Of a DNA stretch of 64,000 bases, positions 10,370 to 18,796 are shown in pieces (the first letter of the stretch is position 1; every line of letters starts with the position of its first letter). The position numbers were made by a program, and so were the translations under genes. The stretch spans positions 310,001 to 374,000 of the forward strand of contig NZ_CP139368.1 of assembly GCF_034120055.1 (NCBI RefSeq), read 5' to 3'. The stretch comes from Microbacterium rhizosphaerae. Lineage in GTDB: Bacteria; Actinomycetota; Actinomycetes; Actinomycetales; Microbacteriaceae. The notes beneath the pieces are model-generated. The model did no database searches. It was not told where the DNA came from and saw only the letters and a list, made by a program, of their open reading frames with translations.

Positions 10370-10383
10370 GTGCCGTGACGTCC

Positions 10384-10389
10384 TAAGGT
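10384..10389 (+). promoter_or_regulatory. -10 hexamer TAAGGT before the first permease
   Basis: TAAGGT ends 6 nt before the ATG at 10396 and there is no ribosome site. It suggests a separate leaderless promoter for the permease-ATPase genes after the hairpin. Confidence 0.4.
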
Positions 10390-10395
10390 TCACTC

Positions 10396-11469
10396 ATGGT
10401 CACTGCGGTCGATGCCGCCGATTTCGCCAGCCCCGTCACCGCGAAGCGCGGTGGTCTGTGGCGCTACATCCTGATCCGCCTCCTGCTGATCATCCCGACG
10501 ATCCTCATCCTCGTGACCGTCGTGTTCATCCTGATGCGCGTGACGGGCGACCCCATCACGGCTGCGCTCGGCGGCCGGCTCGCACCGGCCGAGCTGGCAC
10601 GACGCATCCACGAGGCCGGCTACGACAGGCCCATCCTCGTCCAGTACGTCGAGTACCTGCGCAACCTGCTCGTGGGCGACCTCGGGACGACGCTCACCGA
10701 TAACCGTCCCGTCTCGCAGATCCTGCTGCAGTACGGCAGCGCGACGCTCGAGCTCGCGTTCTACGCGCTGATCGTGGCGCTCCTGGTCGGCATCCCGTTC
10801 GGCCTCATCGCGGCGTACCGGCGCGACCGCTGGCAGGACGCGATCCTGCGCACCGGCGCGATCCTCGCCTACGCGACGCCCATCTTCTTCGTCGCGATCC
10901 TGCTGAAGCTCATCCTCGCGGTGAACCTCGGAGCCTTCCCGGTGGCCGGCCGCGCATCCGTCCGCGTCGAGCTCGAGCTGCAGAGCATCACCAATCCGAC
11001 CGGCATCTACCTGATCGACGCGATCCGGCTGGGCGATCCGGCCGCCGTCGCCGACGTGCTGTGGCACGCGGTGCTGCCCGCCATCGCCCTCGGGCTGCTG
11101 ACCGCGGGCATCTTCCTGCGCCTCGTGCGCACCAACGTCATCGGCACGCTCGGGTCGCAGTTCGTCACCTCCGCCCGCTCGCGCGGCGTCGGCGAGTACA
11201 CCCTCGTGACCAAGAACGCCTATCGCCCCGCCCTCATCCCCATCATCACGCTGATGGGCCTGCAGATCGCGGCCCTGCTGTCCGGCGCGGTGCTCACCGA
11301 GACGTCCTTCGAGTGGAAGGGCCTCGGGTTCATGCTGTCCGAGTATCTGAAGGCGCGGGACTTCGTGGCGGTGCAGGGCATCGTCATCCTGATCGCGATC
11401 ATCGTGGCGGTCGCGAACTTCATCGTGGACGTGCTCGCCGTCGTCATCGACCCGCGGGTGAGGTACTGA
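10396..11469 (+). CDS. Peptide ABC transporter permease, DppB/OppB type
   Basis: This 357-residue permease has the N-terminal span of the DppB family (YILIRLLLIIPTILILVTVVF), the motif GDLGTTLTDNRPVSQ, and the ATPase-contact EAA loop near SARSRGVGEYTLVTKNAYRPAL. Roughly six membrane spans are evident. It forms the heterodimeric channel with the next gene, one base downstream. The insert around residues 180-215 is longer than in E. coli DppB, which is common in actinobacterial members. Confidence 0.93.
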   Translation: MVTAVDAADFASPVTAKRGGLWRYILIRLLLIIPTILILVTVVFILMRVTGDPITAALGGRLAPAELARRIHEAGYDRPILVQYVEYLRNLLVGDLGTTLTDNRPVSQILLQYGSATLELAFYALIVALLVGIPFGLIAAYRRDRWQDAILRTGAILAYATPIFFVAILLKLILAVNLGAFPVAGRASVRVELELQSITNPTGIYLIDAIRLGDPAAVADVLWHAVLPAIALGLLTAGIFLRLVRTNVIGTLGSQFVTSARSRGVGEYTLVTKNAYRPALIPIITLMGLQIAALLSGAVLTETSFEWKGLGFMLSEYLKARDFVAVQGIVILIAIIVAVANFIVDVLAVVIDPRVRY

Positions 11470-11470
11470 C

Positions 11471-12442
11471 ATGGCTGCTCCCACGACCACGGCCACCGTC
11501 GCCGTCGCGCCGCGGAAGAAGCGGGTGATCGACCGCATCCCGGTGCTCTCTCAGCTGCGTCAGAGCGTGGGCCTCCAGCGCACCATGCTGACGATCGGCC
11601 TCGCCCTGGGCGCGCTCTTCATCATCGTCGCGGTCTTCGCTCCCTGGATAGCGCCCTATGGATGGGCTCAGCTCGGCGTGAACGGCAAGGACTTCGGCAC
11701 ACGTCAGCCGCCCAACCCGGTGAACCTCCTCGGCACGACCGTCAGCGGGTTCGACGTGCTGTCGCGCACGATCTGGGGCGCGCAGACCGCCCTTCTCGCG
11801 ATCCTGTTCGCGATCGTGTTCTCGATCTTCCTCGGCGTCACGGTCGGCCTCCTGAGCGGCTACTTCGGCGGATGGCTCGACCGCACGCTCGTGGTCATCG
11901 CCGACGCGATCTACGCCTTCCCCTCGCTGCTCCTCGCGATCGTCATGTCGATCGTGATCACACAGGGCCAGGCCAACCTGTGGGGTGGGATCTTCTCCGC
12001 CGCGATCTCGATCACCGTCGTGTTCGTTCCGCAGTACTTCCGCGTCGTGCGCGCGGAGGTCGTGCGTGTCAAGGCCGAGCCGTTCGTGGAGTCGGCGCGG
12101 GTGATCGGCGTGCCGACGAACCGCATCCTGTTCCGTCACGTGCTGCGCAACTCGACCCGCACGATCCCGGTCATCGTCACGATCAACGCGTCCGAGGCGC
12201 TGCTCACGCTCGCCGGCCTCGGCTTCCTCGGCTTCGGCATCGAGCCGACGTCGGCGGCGGAGTGGGGGTACGACCTCAACCGCTCCGTCGAGGACGTCAC
12301 GAGCGGCATCTGGTGGACCGCGATCCCCCCGGGCGTCGCGATCGTCATCGTGGTGCTCGGCATCACCCTCATCGGCGAGAGCCTGAACGACCTGAGCGAC
12401 CCGCGCCTGCGCCGTCGCCGCCGCGCCGGAGGTGCCGCATGA
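11471..12442 (+). CDS. Peptide ABC transporter permease, DppC/OppC type
   Basis: This 323-residue permease has an N-terminal OppC-type cytoplasmic segment and span (TIGLALGALFIIVAVFAPWIAP), the LLGTTVSGFDVLSRTIWGAQ motif and the EAA loop ESARVIGVPTNRILFRHVLRN. It is separated from the DppB-type gene by one base and its stop overlaps the ATPase start in ATGA, so the three proteins are made together. It forms the translocation pore with the preceding protein. Confidence 0.93.
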   Translation: MAAPTTTATVAVAPRKKRVIDRIPVLSQLRQSVGLQRTMLTIGLALGALFIIVAVFAPWIAPYGWAQLGVNGKDFGTRQPPNPVNLLGTTVSGFDVLSRTIWGAQTALLAILFAIVFSIFLGVTVGLLSGYFGGWLDRTLVVIADAIYAFPSLLLAIVMSIVITQGQANLWGGIFSAAISITVVFVPQYFRVVRAEVVRVKAEPFVESARVIGVPTNRILFRHVLRNSTRTIPVIVTINASEALLTLAGLGFLGFGIEPTSAAEWGYDLNRSVEDVTSGIWWTAIPPGVAIVIVVLGITLIGESLNDLSDPRLRRRRRAGGAA

Positions 12443-14133
12443 CTCCCGTCGACACGACTCCCGACATCGCATCCGTCGAGGGACTCCGCGTGGTGTTCGC
12501 GACGGATGGCGAGCCCGTCGTCGCCGTCGACGGCATCTCGCTGCAGGCCCACGCCGGCGAGGTGCTCGCCATCGTCGGCGAGTCGGGCTCGGGCAAGACC
12601 GTCACCGCGAACGCGCTCCTGGGGCTCATCCCCGAGAACGCGACCATGTCGGGGGCCATCGTCATCCAGGGCCGCGACGGCGGAGAGACGGATGTCGTGC
12701 ACGCCTCGTCGTCCCAGCTCCGCGCCATGCGCGGCCGGGACGCGGCCATGGTGTTCCAGGAGCCGTCCACGGCACTGAACCCGGTCCTCTCGATCGGCGA
12801 TCAGATCGCACAGGGCCTGGCCGCCCACGAGAAGCTCAGCAAGAAGGAGATGCGCGCCCGCGCGGTCGACATCCTGCGCAAGGTCGGCATCCCCGACCCG
12901 GAGCACCGCGTCGACGAGTACCCGCACCAGTTCTCCGGCGGCCAGAAGCAGCGCATCGTCATCGCGATGGCCCTCGTGCTCGACGCCGGCCTCATCATCG
13001 CCGACGAGCCCACGACCGCCCTCGACGTGACGGTCCAGGCCGAGATCCTCGACCTGCTGCGGGCGTGCCGCGACGAGTTCGGCGCCACGGTCGTCATCAT
13101 CACGCACAACATGGGCGTCGTCGCCGACCTCGCGGACCGTGTGATCGTGATGTATCAGGGCGAGATCGTCGAGCAGGCGTCGGCGCGCGAGCTGTTCGCG
13201 AACCCCCAGCAGGAGTACACCCGCGAGCTGCTTGCGGCCGTCCCGCGCGTGGGCCAGGGCAAGAGCGCCACGCAGGATGCCGGCATCCCTGCGCCCACGA
13301 CCGCACCTGCCGATGCCGTGGTCGTCGCGCAGAACCTGCACATCGCGTATCCCGGACGGTTCGGCAGCGCGGGGGTCATCGCCGTGAAGGGCGTGGACTT
13401 CTGGATCGGTCCGAACGAGGTCGTCGGGCTCGTCGGTGAGTCGGGTTCGGGCAAGACGACGATCGGGCGATCGATCGTCGGGCTCACCCCCGTCGTGGAG
13501 GGGTCGCTCACCGTGCTCGGCACCGAGATGAAGGGCGCGCGCTCCCGACGTCTCACGAAGCTGCGCCCCGACATCGGTTTCGTCTTCCAGGACCCGGCGA
13601 CCAGCTTCAACCCGCTCCTGACCATCGCGGAGTGCATCGCGGAGCCTCTCATCGTCCACGGACGGGCGCGAAGCGTCGCAGGCGCCCGCCCCCGCGTCGA
13701 CGAACTGCTGGATGCGGTGCACCTGCCCCAGGCGTTCGGCGACCGGTACCCGCACGAGCTGTCCGGCGGCCAGCGCCAGCGGGCCTCGCTCGCGCGCGCC
13801 ATCGCGCTCCACCCCAAGCTGCTCATCGCGGACGAGCCGACGAGCGCTCTCGACGTGTCCGTGCAGGCGCGCGTGCTCGAGCTGTTCGCCGAGCTGCAGG
13901 CGCAGCTCGGTTTCGCCTGCCTGTTCATCAGCCACGATCTCGCCGTCATCGACGAGGTGGCCGACCGGATCGTCGTGCTGCGGCACGGCGTCATCCGCGA
14001 GCAGGGCACCACGGTGCAGGTGCTGACCGACCCGAAGGACGACTACACCAAGCGCCTCCTCGCCTCGCTGCCCGTGCCCGACCCGGCGGCGCAGGCGCTG
14101 CGTCGAGCCGCCTGGCACGAGACCGTCGCCTGA
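12439..14133 (+). CDS. Dual ATP-binding protein of peptide ABC importer (DppD-DppF fusion)
   Basis: This 564-residue protein contains two complete ABC ATPase domains. The first has Walker A GESGSGKTVT, signature FSGGQKQRIVIAMALV and Walker B IADEPTTALDV; the second has GESGSGKTTI, LSGGQRQRASLARAI and IADEPTSALDV. Each is followed by a segment like the oligopeptide ATPase C-terminal region. In E. coli these are separate DppD and DppF; the fused form is common in actinobacteria. The ATG at 12439 overlaps the permease stop. It energises the importer encoded at 8697-12442. Confidence 0.93.
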   Translation: MTPVDTTPDIASVEGLRVVFATDGEPVVAVDGISLQAHAGEVLAIVGESGSGKTVTANALLGLIPENATMSGAIVIQGRDGGETDVVHASSSQLRAMRGRDAAMVFQEPSTALNPVLSIGDQIAQGLAAHEKLSKKEMRARAVDILRKVGIPDPEHRVDEYPHQFSGGQKQRIVIAMALVLDAGLIIADEPTTALDVTVQAEILDLLRACRDEFGATVVIITHNMGVVADLADRVIVMYQGEIVEQASARELFANPQQEYTRELLAAVPRVGQGKSATQDAGIPAPTTAPADAVVVAQNLHIAYPGRFGSAGVIAVKGVDFWIGPNEVVGLVGESGSGKTTIGRSIVGLTPVVEGSLTVLGTEMKGARSRRLTKLRPDIGFVFQDPATSFNPLLTIAECIAEPLIVHGRARSVAGARPRVDELLDAVHLPQAFGDRYPHELSGGQRQRASLARAIALHPKLLIADEPTSALDVSVQARVLELFAELQAQLGFACLFISHDLAVIDEVADRIVVLRHGVIREQGTTVQVLTDPKDDYTKRLLASLPVPDPAAQALRRAAWHETVA

Positions 14134-14247
14134 CGTCGCACGGACCGGCCTTCGGCTCCGCGCTGTTCCTCACGCGACAGGTCGACATGGTCGTCTCGCG
14201 GATGCTGCGGGTCCCCCAGGCGCACGCGCGCTGCTGAGGATCGCGGC

Positions 14248-15225
14248 TCAGTCCAGCGGCCGGTTCACCTCGTCGCCGTCCCAGCCGAGGTCGGCATCGG
14301 CGGGGAGCGGCACGACATCGAGGCCCGGCGCCCTGACGAGGGCGGCGACCAGTTCGGACGAGCCTCCGACGAGCGTCGAGTCGAAGTCGATCTCGCTCAC
14401 GACGATCCACGCCCGGTCCGCCGGCCACACGATCGCCGGTGACTCGGCCTCCGCGTCGAACCCCGAGGCTGCCCGTGCCGGGTCGCGCCACGGCATCCGC
14501 GTGGGCCAGTCCGGCTCCGCGAGTTCGGCTATGCCGCCGCGGAAGAGGACGAACGAGCGACCGGGCAGGTCCAGTCGCGGGCCGCGCGAGACGGTGTCGG
14601 AGAGGACGCCAGGCTGCCACGTCGGCTGGCGGAAGGCGTCGTTGAACTTGTCGCGGGCGGCGTGCGCGAGAAAGGCGGCGTGCAGGGGATCCGCATCCTT
14701 TTCGACGAACAGACGGGATGCGCCGTAGCCCATCGCGCCGACCAGCCCTCCCCATCCCTCCCAGACGGCGACGCCTCCGTCGCGCGGGGTCGTGGTGTGG
14801 TCGGCGAGGACGCGTGCGAGAACGGCCCAGGATGCGGCATCCAGCTGACCCTCCCGCGGCGAGTCGTACCGCCAGCCCTCGACGTCGCGCGGCTGGCCGA
14901 AGCCGTTGTCGCGCGGATCGACCCGGACGAGCCGCAGCCACTGCGCGAGCGGATGCATCACGGTGCCGAAGGCGGCCGCGACGCGATCCCAGGTCACCCG
15001 CTCGACGTCGATCTCGGGTGCATCGCGCTGGAAGCTCCGCCACCCTGCGCGGTCGCCGTCCGCCGGCCATTGCCGGTCCACGGGCCGCTCGCGCGTGACC
15101 GGATGCAGCACCCGGGCGTAGGCCGGAAAGCCCCGCGGGATGACGTCGTGCACCGTGCTGCGCCAGGGCCGGTCCACGCCCGCCGCTATCCAGTCCCCCG
15201 CATCGACGTCCGCCGTCCACTCCAT
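14248..15225 (-). CDS. Conserved hypothetical protein (actinobacterial)
   Basis: This 325-residue protein has no signal peptide, membrane span or motif that names a function. It is rich in Trp, Asp and Pro, with segments such as WEGWGGLVGAMGYGASRLF and RSFVLFRGGIAELAEPDWPT, and looks like a soluble cytoplasmic protein. A TAGCGT hexamer stands 6 nt before the ATG, suggesting a leaderless transcript. It is not obviously linked to the importer on one side or the ribosomal genes on the other, being oriented against both. Confidence 0.7.
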   Translation of the reverse strand: MEWTADVDAGDWIAAGVDRPWRSTVHDVIPRGFPAYARVLHPVTRERPVDRQWPADGDRAGWRSFQRDAPEIDVERVTWDRVAAAFGTVMHPLAQWLRLVRVDPRDNGFGQPRDVEGWRYDSPREGQLDAASWAVLARVLADHTTTPRDGGVAVWEGWGGLVGAMGYGASRLFVEKDADPLHAAFLAHAARDKFNDAFRQPTWQPGVLSDTVSRGPRLDLPGRSFVLFRGGIAELAEPDWPTRMPWRDPARAASGFDAEAESPAIVWPADRAWIVVSEIDFDSTLVGGSSELVAALVRAPGLDVVPLPADADLGWDGDEVNRPLD

Positions 15226-15231
15226 GGCATC

Positions 15232-15237
15232 ACGCTA
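15232..15237 (-). promoter_or_regulatory. -10 hexamer TAGCGT (minus strand)
   Basis: It lies 6 nt before the start codon at 15225 with no ribosome site, as expected for a leaderless promoter. Confidence 0.4.
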
Positions 15238-15332
15238 CCTCCCGGACGCGATTCGGCTCCGGGCGACGCATCCGGTACCATGGGAGGGTTGTCCAGGCGT
15301 CCGCGCCCGGACACGTGCAAACACACCCTCCT

Positions 15333-15355
15333 GCTGCCGGGAAATGCCCGGCAGC
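15333..15355 (+). promoter_or_regulatory. Hairpin in rpsF leader, possible S6:S18 control element
   Basis: A perfect 9-bp stem (15333-15341 with 15347-15355) with a 5-nt loop precedes rpsF by 26 nt and is followed by CCG at 15355-15357. Bacterial rpsF leaders often carry a stem with an unpaired CCG that binds the S6:S18 complex. Position and CCG fit, but the full motif was not verified. Confidence 0.4.
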
Positions 15356-15381
15356 CGTTCTAGTCCGAAGGAGGTGGGTAA

Positions 15382-15759
15382 GTGACGCACCAGTACGAAC
15401 TCATGGTCATCCTGACCCCTGAGCTCGACGAGCGCCAGGTCGCCCCGAACCTCGACAAGTTCCTGAAGGTCATCACGAATGATGGTGGCTCGATCGACAA
15501 CGTCGACGTGTGGGGTCGCCGCCGTCTCGCCTACGAGATCCAGAAGAAGTCCGAGGGCCTCTACGCCGTCGTCAACTTCACCGCGACGAGCGAGGCCACT
15601 CAGGAGCTCGACCGCCAGCTGAAGCTCAGCGAGCTGGTCATGCGCACCAAGGTCCTCCGTGCCGAGGAAGCCATCGCGCAGGTCGCCGCCGAGAAGAAGC
15701 GCTCGGACGAGAAGGCCGCCCGCAAGGCTGCTGCCCCGGCCAAGGTCGCGAAGGCGTAA
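15382..15759 (+). CDS. rpsF: 30S ribosomal protein S6
   Basis: This 125-residue protein matches bacterial S6 along its length ([58 protein letters not shown]) and has a short Lys/Ala-rich tail. It binds the central domain of 16S rRNA together with S18. The GTG start at 15382 follows GAAGGAGGTGGG, a strong ribosome site. It heads the conserved rpsF-ssb-rpsR-rplI operon, with 6 bases to ssb. Confidence 0.97.
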   Translation: MTHQYELMVILTPELDERQVAPNLDKFLKVITNDGGSIDNVDVWGRRRLAYEIQKKSEGLYAVVNFTATSEATQELDRQLKLSELVMRTKVLRAEEAIAQVAAEKKRSDEKAARKAAAPAKVAKA

Positions 15760-15765
15760 GGGACT

Positions 15766-16305
15766 ATGGCCGGCGAGACCGTCATCACCGTGGTGGGCAA
15801 CCTCACGGCTGACCCCGAGCTGCGTTACACGCAGAACGGGCTCCCCGTCGCGAACTTCACGATCGCGTCGACGCCGCGCACCTTCGACCGCGCCGCCAAC
15901 GAGTGGAAGGACGGCGAAGCGCTGTTCCTCCGCGCGAGCGTGTGGCGCGAATTCGCCGAGCACGTGGCCGGCTCGCTGACCAAGGGCTCCCGCGTCATCG
16001 CGACCGGGCGTCTGCGTCAGCGGTCGTACCAGGACCGCGAGGGCCAGAACCGCACGTCCATCGAGCTGGAGGTCGACGAGATCGGCCCCTCGCTGCGGTA
16101 CGCGACCGCTCAGGTCACGCGTGCCGCCAGCGGCGGCTCGGCCGCCGGCGGCGGTCAGCAGCGCTCATTCGGCCGTGACGACGAGCCGTGGTCGACCCCG
16201 GGGTCGAACAACGGATCGAACGCGGGCTCGAACCGCGGCGGCTCGGACAACGGTGCGGACGCCTGGGCCGCCCCCGGCTCGTACGGCGACGACACCCCCT
16301 TCTAA
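15766..16305 (+). CDS. ssb: Single-stranded DNA-binding protein
   Basis: This 179-residue protein has an OB-fold domain (residues 1-115: [55 protein letters not shown]). A flexible Gly/Ser/Asn-rich linker follows, then the acidic tip DDTPF that recruits DNA-processing partners. It protects ssDNA in replication and repair. It lies between rpsF and rpsR as in nearly all actinobacteria. Confidence 0.97.
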   Translation: MAGETVITVVGNLTADPELRYTQNGLPVANFTIASTPRTFDRAANEWKDGEALFLRASVWREFAEHVAGSLTKGSRVIATGRLRQRSYQDREGQNRTSIELEVDEIGPSLRYATAQVTRAASGGSAAGGGQQRSFGRDDEPWSTPGSNNGSNAGSNRGGSDNGADAWAAPGSYGDDTPF

Positions 16306-16412
16306 GAGATTCACGGATGCTGCGGCATCCTCCCCACGCCCCCTCCACGCGCCGCTTGCGCGCCGCGAAGAGCCTCCGAGCGTGTGGGCCCATCAGGAAA
16401 AAGGACTGACCA

Positions 16413-16667
16413 ATGGCTGGAAAGGCGAGCGGCGACCGCCGCAAGCCGCGGAAGGGCGCGAAGAACGCAGCCCCCGCGAAGGCGATCCGCGTCGGCGTCA
16501 TCGACTACAAGGATGTCGCCACGCTTCGCAAGTTCATCTCGGAGCGCGGAAAGATCCGCGCCCGTCGCATCACCGGTGTCTCGGTGCAGGAGCAGCGTCT
16601 GATCGCCCGCGCGATCAAGAACGCCCGTGAGATGGCGCTCCTGCCCTACGCCGGCGCTGGCCGGTAA
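16413..16667 (+). CDS. rpsR: 30S ribosomal protein S18
   Basis: This 84-residue basic protein matches S18 ([47 protein letters not shown]). The usual N-terminal Cys motif is absent, so it is the Cys-free, zinc-independent type; actinobacteria often carry a second zinc-type S18 elsewhere. It pairs with S6 on 16S rRNA. The 107 bp before it hold a small ggatgc/gcatcc stem. Confidence 0.96.
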   Translation: MAGKASGDRRKPRKGAKNAAPAKAIRVGVIDYKDVATLRKFISERGKIRARRITGVSVQEQRLIARAIKNAREMALLPYAGAGR

Positions 16668-16678
16668 GGAGTACCGAT

Positions 16679-17131
16679 ATGGCAAAGCTGATTCTCACGA
16701 ATGAGGTCGCCGGGCTCGGTAGCGCCGGTGACGTGGTCGAGGTCAAGAACGGGTACGCCCGCAACTACCTCATCCCCCAGGGCTTCGCTGTGACGTGGAC
16801 CCGTGGCGGCGAGAAGCAGGTGGCGTCGATCCGCGCCGCCCGCGACGCGCGCGCGATCCACGTCCACGAAGAGGCCGTGGCACTGAAGGACTCCATCGAG
16901 GCCGCCAAGGTGAAGCTGGCCGTCAAGGCCGGCGCCGAGGGGCGCCTCTTCGGCGCCGTCAAGACGGGCGACATCGCGGACGCGGTGAAGGCCGCTGGTC
17001 TGGGCGAGCTCGACAAGCGCAAGATCCACATCACCTCCCCGATCAAGTCGGTGGGCGAGCACGAGGCGACCGTTCGCCTGCGCGACGACCTCACCGCCGT
17101 GATCACCCTGCAGGTGGTGGCCGCGAAGTAA
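16679..17131 (+). CDS. rplI: 50S ribosomal protein L9
   Basis: This 150-residue protein shows the L9 N-terminal domain with the signature [20 protein letters not shown], a long connecting helix and the C-terminal domain ([36 protein letters not shown]). It binds 23S rRNA at the base of the L1 stalk. It closes the ribosomal block, 11 bp after rpsR, and is followed by a strong hairpin. Confidence 0.97.
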   Translation: MAKLILTNEVAGLGSAGDVVEVKNGYARNYLIPQGFAVTWTRGGEKQVASIRAARDARAIHVHEEAVALKDSIEAAKVKLAVKAGAEGRLFGAVKTGDIADAVKAAGLGELDKRKIHITSPIKSVGEHEATVRLRDDLTAVITLQVVAAK

Positions 17132-17158
17132 TTCGCGTCTCCTTCTTTCGAAGCACCA

Positions 17159-17190
17159 GGATGCCGCGGACCCTCGGGTCCGCGGCATCC
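17159..17190 (+). terminator. Terminator of the rpsF-rplI operon
   Basis: Perfect 14-nt arms (17159-17172 and 17177-17190) enclose the loop CTCG. A second, smaller stem follows at 17208-17224. It lies between convergent genes and could end transcripts from both sides. Confidence 0.75.
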
Positions 17191-17227
17191 GGCGTCTGCG
17201 CGCCGGTCTCCGACCGGGTCGGAGGGG

Positions 17228-18502
17228 TCAGAAGATCCAGTTCGCCGCCGCGGCGACGGGCCAGGACCACGCGGCGGCCGCGGAGGCGAGCTTGTCCGGA
17301 CTGCGCACCTCGACGAGGCCGGCGAGCGCGAGCCCGGCGAGCGACGTCGACCCGAGGTGGGCGGCTCCCAACTCGCGGATGTCGAGCACGAGGTCGGGCT
17401 CGGCGTCGGTGCGTGTGACGCCGGCGTGCTGCCAGGCGTCGGCACGCACCCGCCAGCGCCCGGCGTTGGCGGGCAGCATCCCGTCGCTCACCTCGAGCAC
17501 CACGTCGACCTCGCCCGCATAGCGGCGCTCGGCGAGAGCGCGCGGCAGGTCGAGGATGCGCACCCACGTGTGGTCCTGGTAGTCGGCGGTGGCCGCGCGG
17601 ATGTCGACGATCAGGCTCACGATCGGGTCGTCCACTGCGACGATGCCGGCCTTGACGCGCGTGGTGAGGTCGAGGTCGAGCAGCGTCGACCACAGCCGGT
17701 GGGCGGCGGCAGGAGCCAGCGCGACGGCTTCACGCACATGGACCGTTCCCTCGGGCCCGCCGCGCTCCCAGGCGACGGTGCGCCGGAAGGTCGCGAAGGC
17801 GACGGGCCTGCCGTCGCCGTCCCGGACCAGGAGGAGCCTCAGCGACTCGCGCCCGTCGCGTGTCAGGGGAGGATCGGCCTCGCGGGCCGTGCGCAGCTCG
17901 GGTGTCTCGCGCGTCGCCCAGCCTGGTCGCCCCAGGCCCTCCGGCACGCGGGCGTAGCTTTGGTGGATCTCCGCGACGATCGGGCCGTGGATGCCGGCAT
18001 CCCATTCGACGATGTCGATGTCGAGCGCGTCCGACCCGGCGACCGGACGGAGCGCGGCACGACGGGCCAGCGACAGTGAGAGCGTCGTCGACGCCATCCC
18101 GTAGCCGAAGCGGCCGTAGATGGGCGGCTCCGAGGCGGTGAGCGCCGAGATGGCCTCGCCGTTGGCGATGCAGTCCTCGAAGTGGAACTCGATCATGCTG
18201 CGCAGGATGCCGCGGCGACGGTGGTTCGGATGCACGCCGACCCACGTGAGCCAGCCGCAGGCCACCTCCGCGCCGGGCACCGGGTAGGCCCGCAGCGGAT
18301 ACGTCGCGTGGAATCCCGCCAGGTCTGTGCCGTCCTCAGGACGGCCGACGCCGTAGGCGCGCGACCACGTGAGCGGGCTGGGGACGCCCCGGAGCTGTTC
18401 CACGGAGTGGTCGGTGGGGAAGGCCCAGACGTCGAGGCGGAGGACGTCGTCGAGACGATCGGAGCCGACGGGTGCGAGACGGTAGGGCGCGGGTACAGGC
18501 AT
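17228..18502 (-). CDS. Eis-like GNAT N-acetyltransferase
   Basis: This 424-residue protein has the architecture of Eis: an N-terminal GNAT fold with acetyl-CoA loop VGVHPNHRRRGILRSMI, a Tyr in PIYGRFGYG that matches the catalytic Tyr region, a second GNAT-like domain and a sterol-carrier-like C-terminal domain. The protein ends in Phe, and in Eis the C-terminal Phe carboxylate acts as general base. Eis proteins acetylate amines, including aminoglycosides, but the physiological substrate here is unknown. It is the only gene in its transcription unit, converging with the ribosomal operon. Confidence 0.85.
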   Translation of the reverse strand: MPVPAPYRLAPVGSDRLDDVLRLDVWAFPTDHSVEQLRGVPSPLTWSRAYGVGRPEDGTDLAGFHATYPLRAYPVPGAEVACGWLTWVGVHPNHRRRGILRSMIEFHFEDCIANGEAISALTASEPPIYGRFGYGMASTTLSLSLARRAALRPVAGSDALDIDIVEWDAGIHGPIVAEIHQSYARVPEGLGRPGWATRETPELRTAREADPPLTRDGRESLRLLLVRDGDGRPVAFATFRRTVAWERGGPEGTVHVREAVALAPAAAHRLWSTLLDLDLTTRVKAGIVAVDDPIVSLIVDIRAATADYQDHTWVRILDLPRALAERRYAGEVDVVLEVSDGMLPANAGRWRVRADAWQHAGVTRTDAEPDLVLDIRELGAAHLGSTSLAGLALAGLVEVRSPDKLASAAAAWSWPVAAAANWIF

Positions 18503-18563
18503 CCCCTCACTGTGGCGGGGATCGGATGCGTCCGCAACAGACCTGGTCCGGACATGCAGAAGC

Positions 18564-18604
18564 GCGGGTGCGCGCGAGGGCTGGGGAACCGCGCGCGCAC
18601 CCGC
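18564..18604 (-). terminator. 13-bp hairpin downstream of chaplin-like gene
   Basis: Perfect 13-nt arms (18564-18576 and 18592-18604) enclose a 15-nt loop, within the 294-bp gap between the chaplin-like gene and the Eis-like gene. It probably ends the surface-protein transcript. Confidence 0.5.
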
Positions 18605-18722
18605 AGTGTCACCGTCGAGCCTCGCGGGCCGCGGCCGCTCAGGAAGACCGCGGCAGTGCCGCGGGCACGAAGTGGCCGATCAGGCTGACCGGTGACACGG
18701 TCGGCGGAGCCGTGATCGCGGC

Positions 18723-18759
18723 CCCCCGGCCACGGTCCTCTCCGCCCGAACGCCGGGGG
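18723..18759 (-). terminator. GC-only hairpin just after chaplin-like gene
   Basis: Eight-base arms 18723-18730 and 18752-18759 are complementary; an alternative pairing uses 18781-18787. It lies about 40 bp after the stop and may work with the larger hairpin further on. Confidence 0.4.
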
Positions 18760-18796
18760 CGGGCCCAGGCAAAGCCCGCACCCCGGCGTGAGTGGA

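Noticed and set aside
14134..14247. Small gene between the importer and the hypothetical protein
   Set aside because: The 114-bp gap has only GC-rich frames with no ribosome site; nothing supported.
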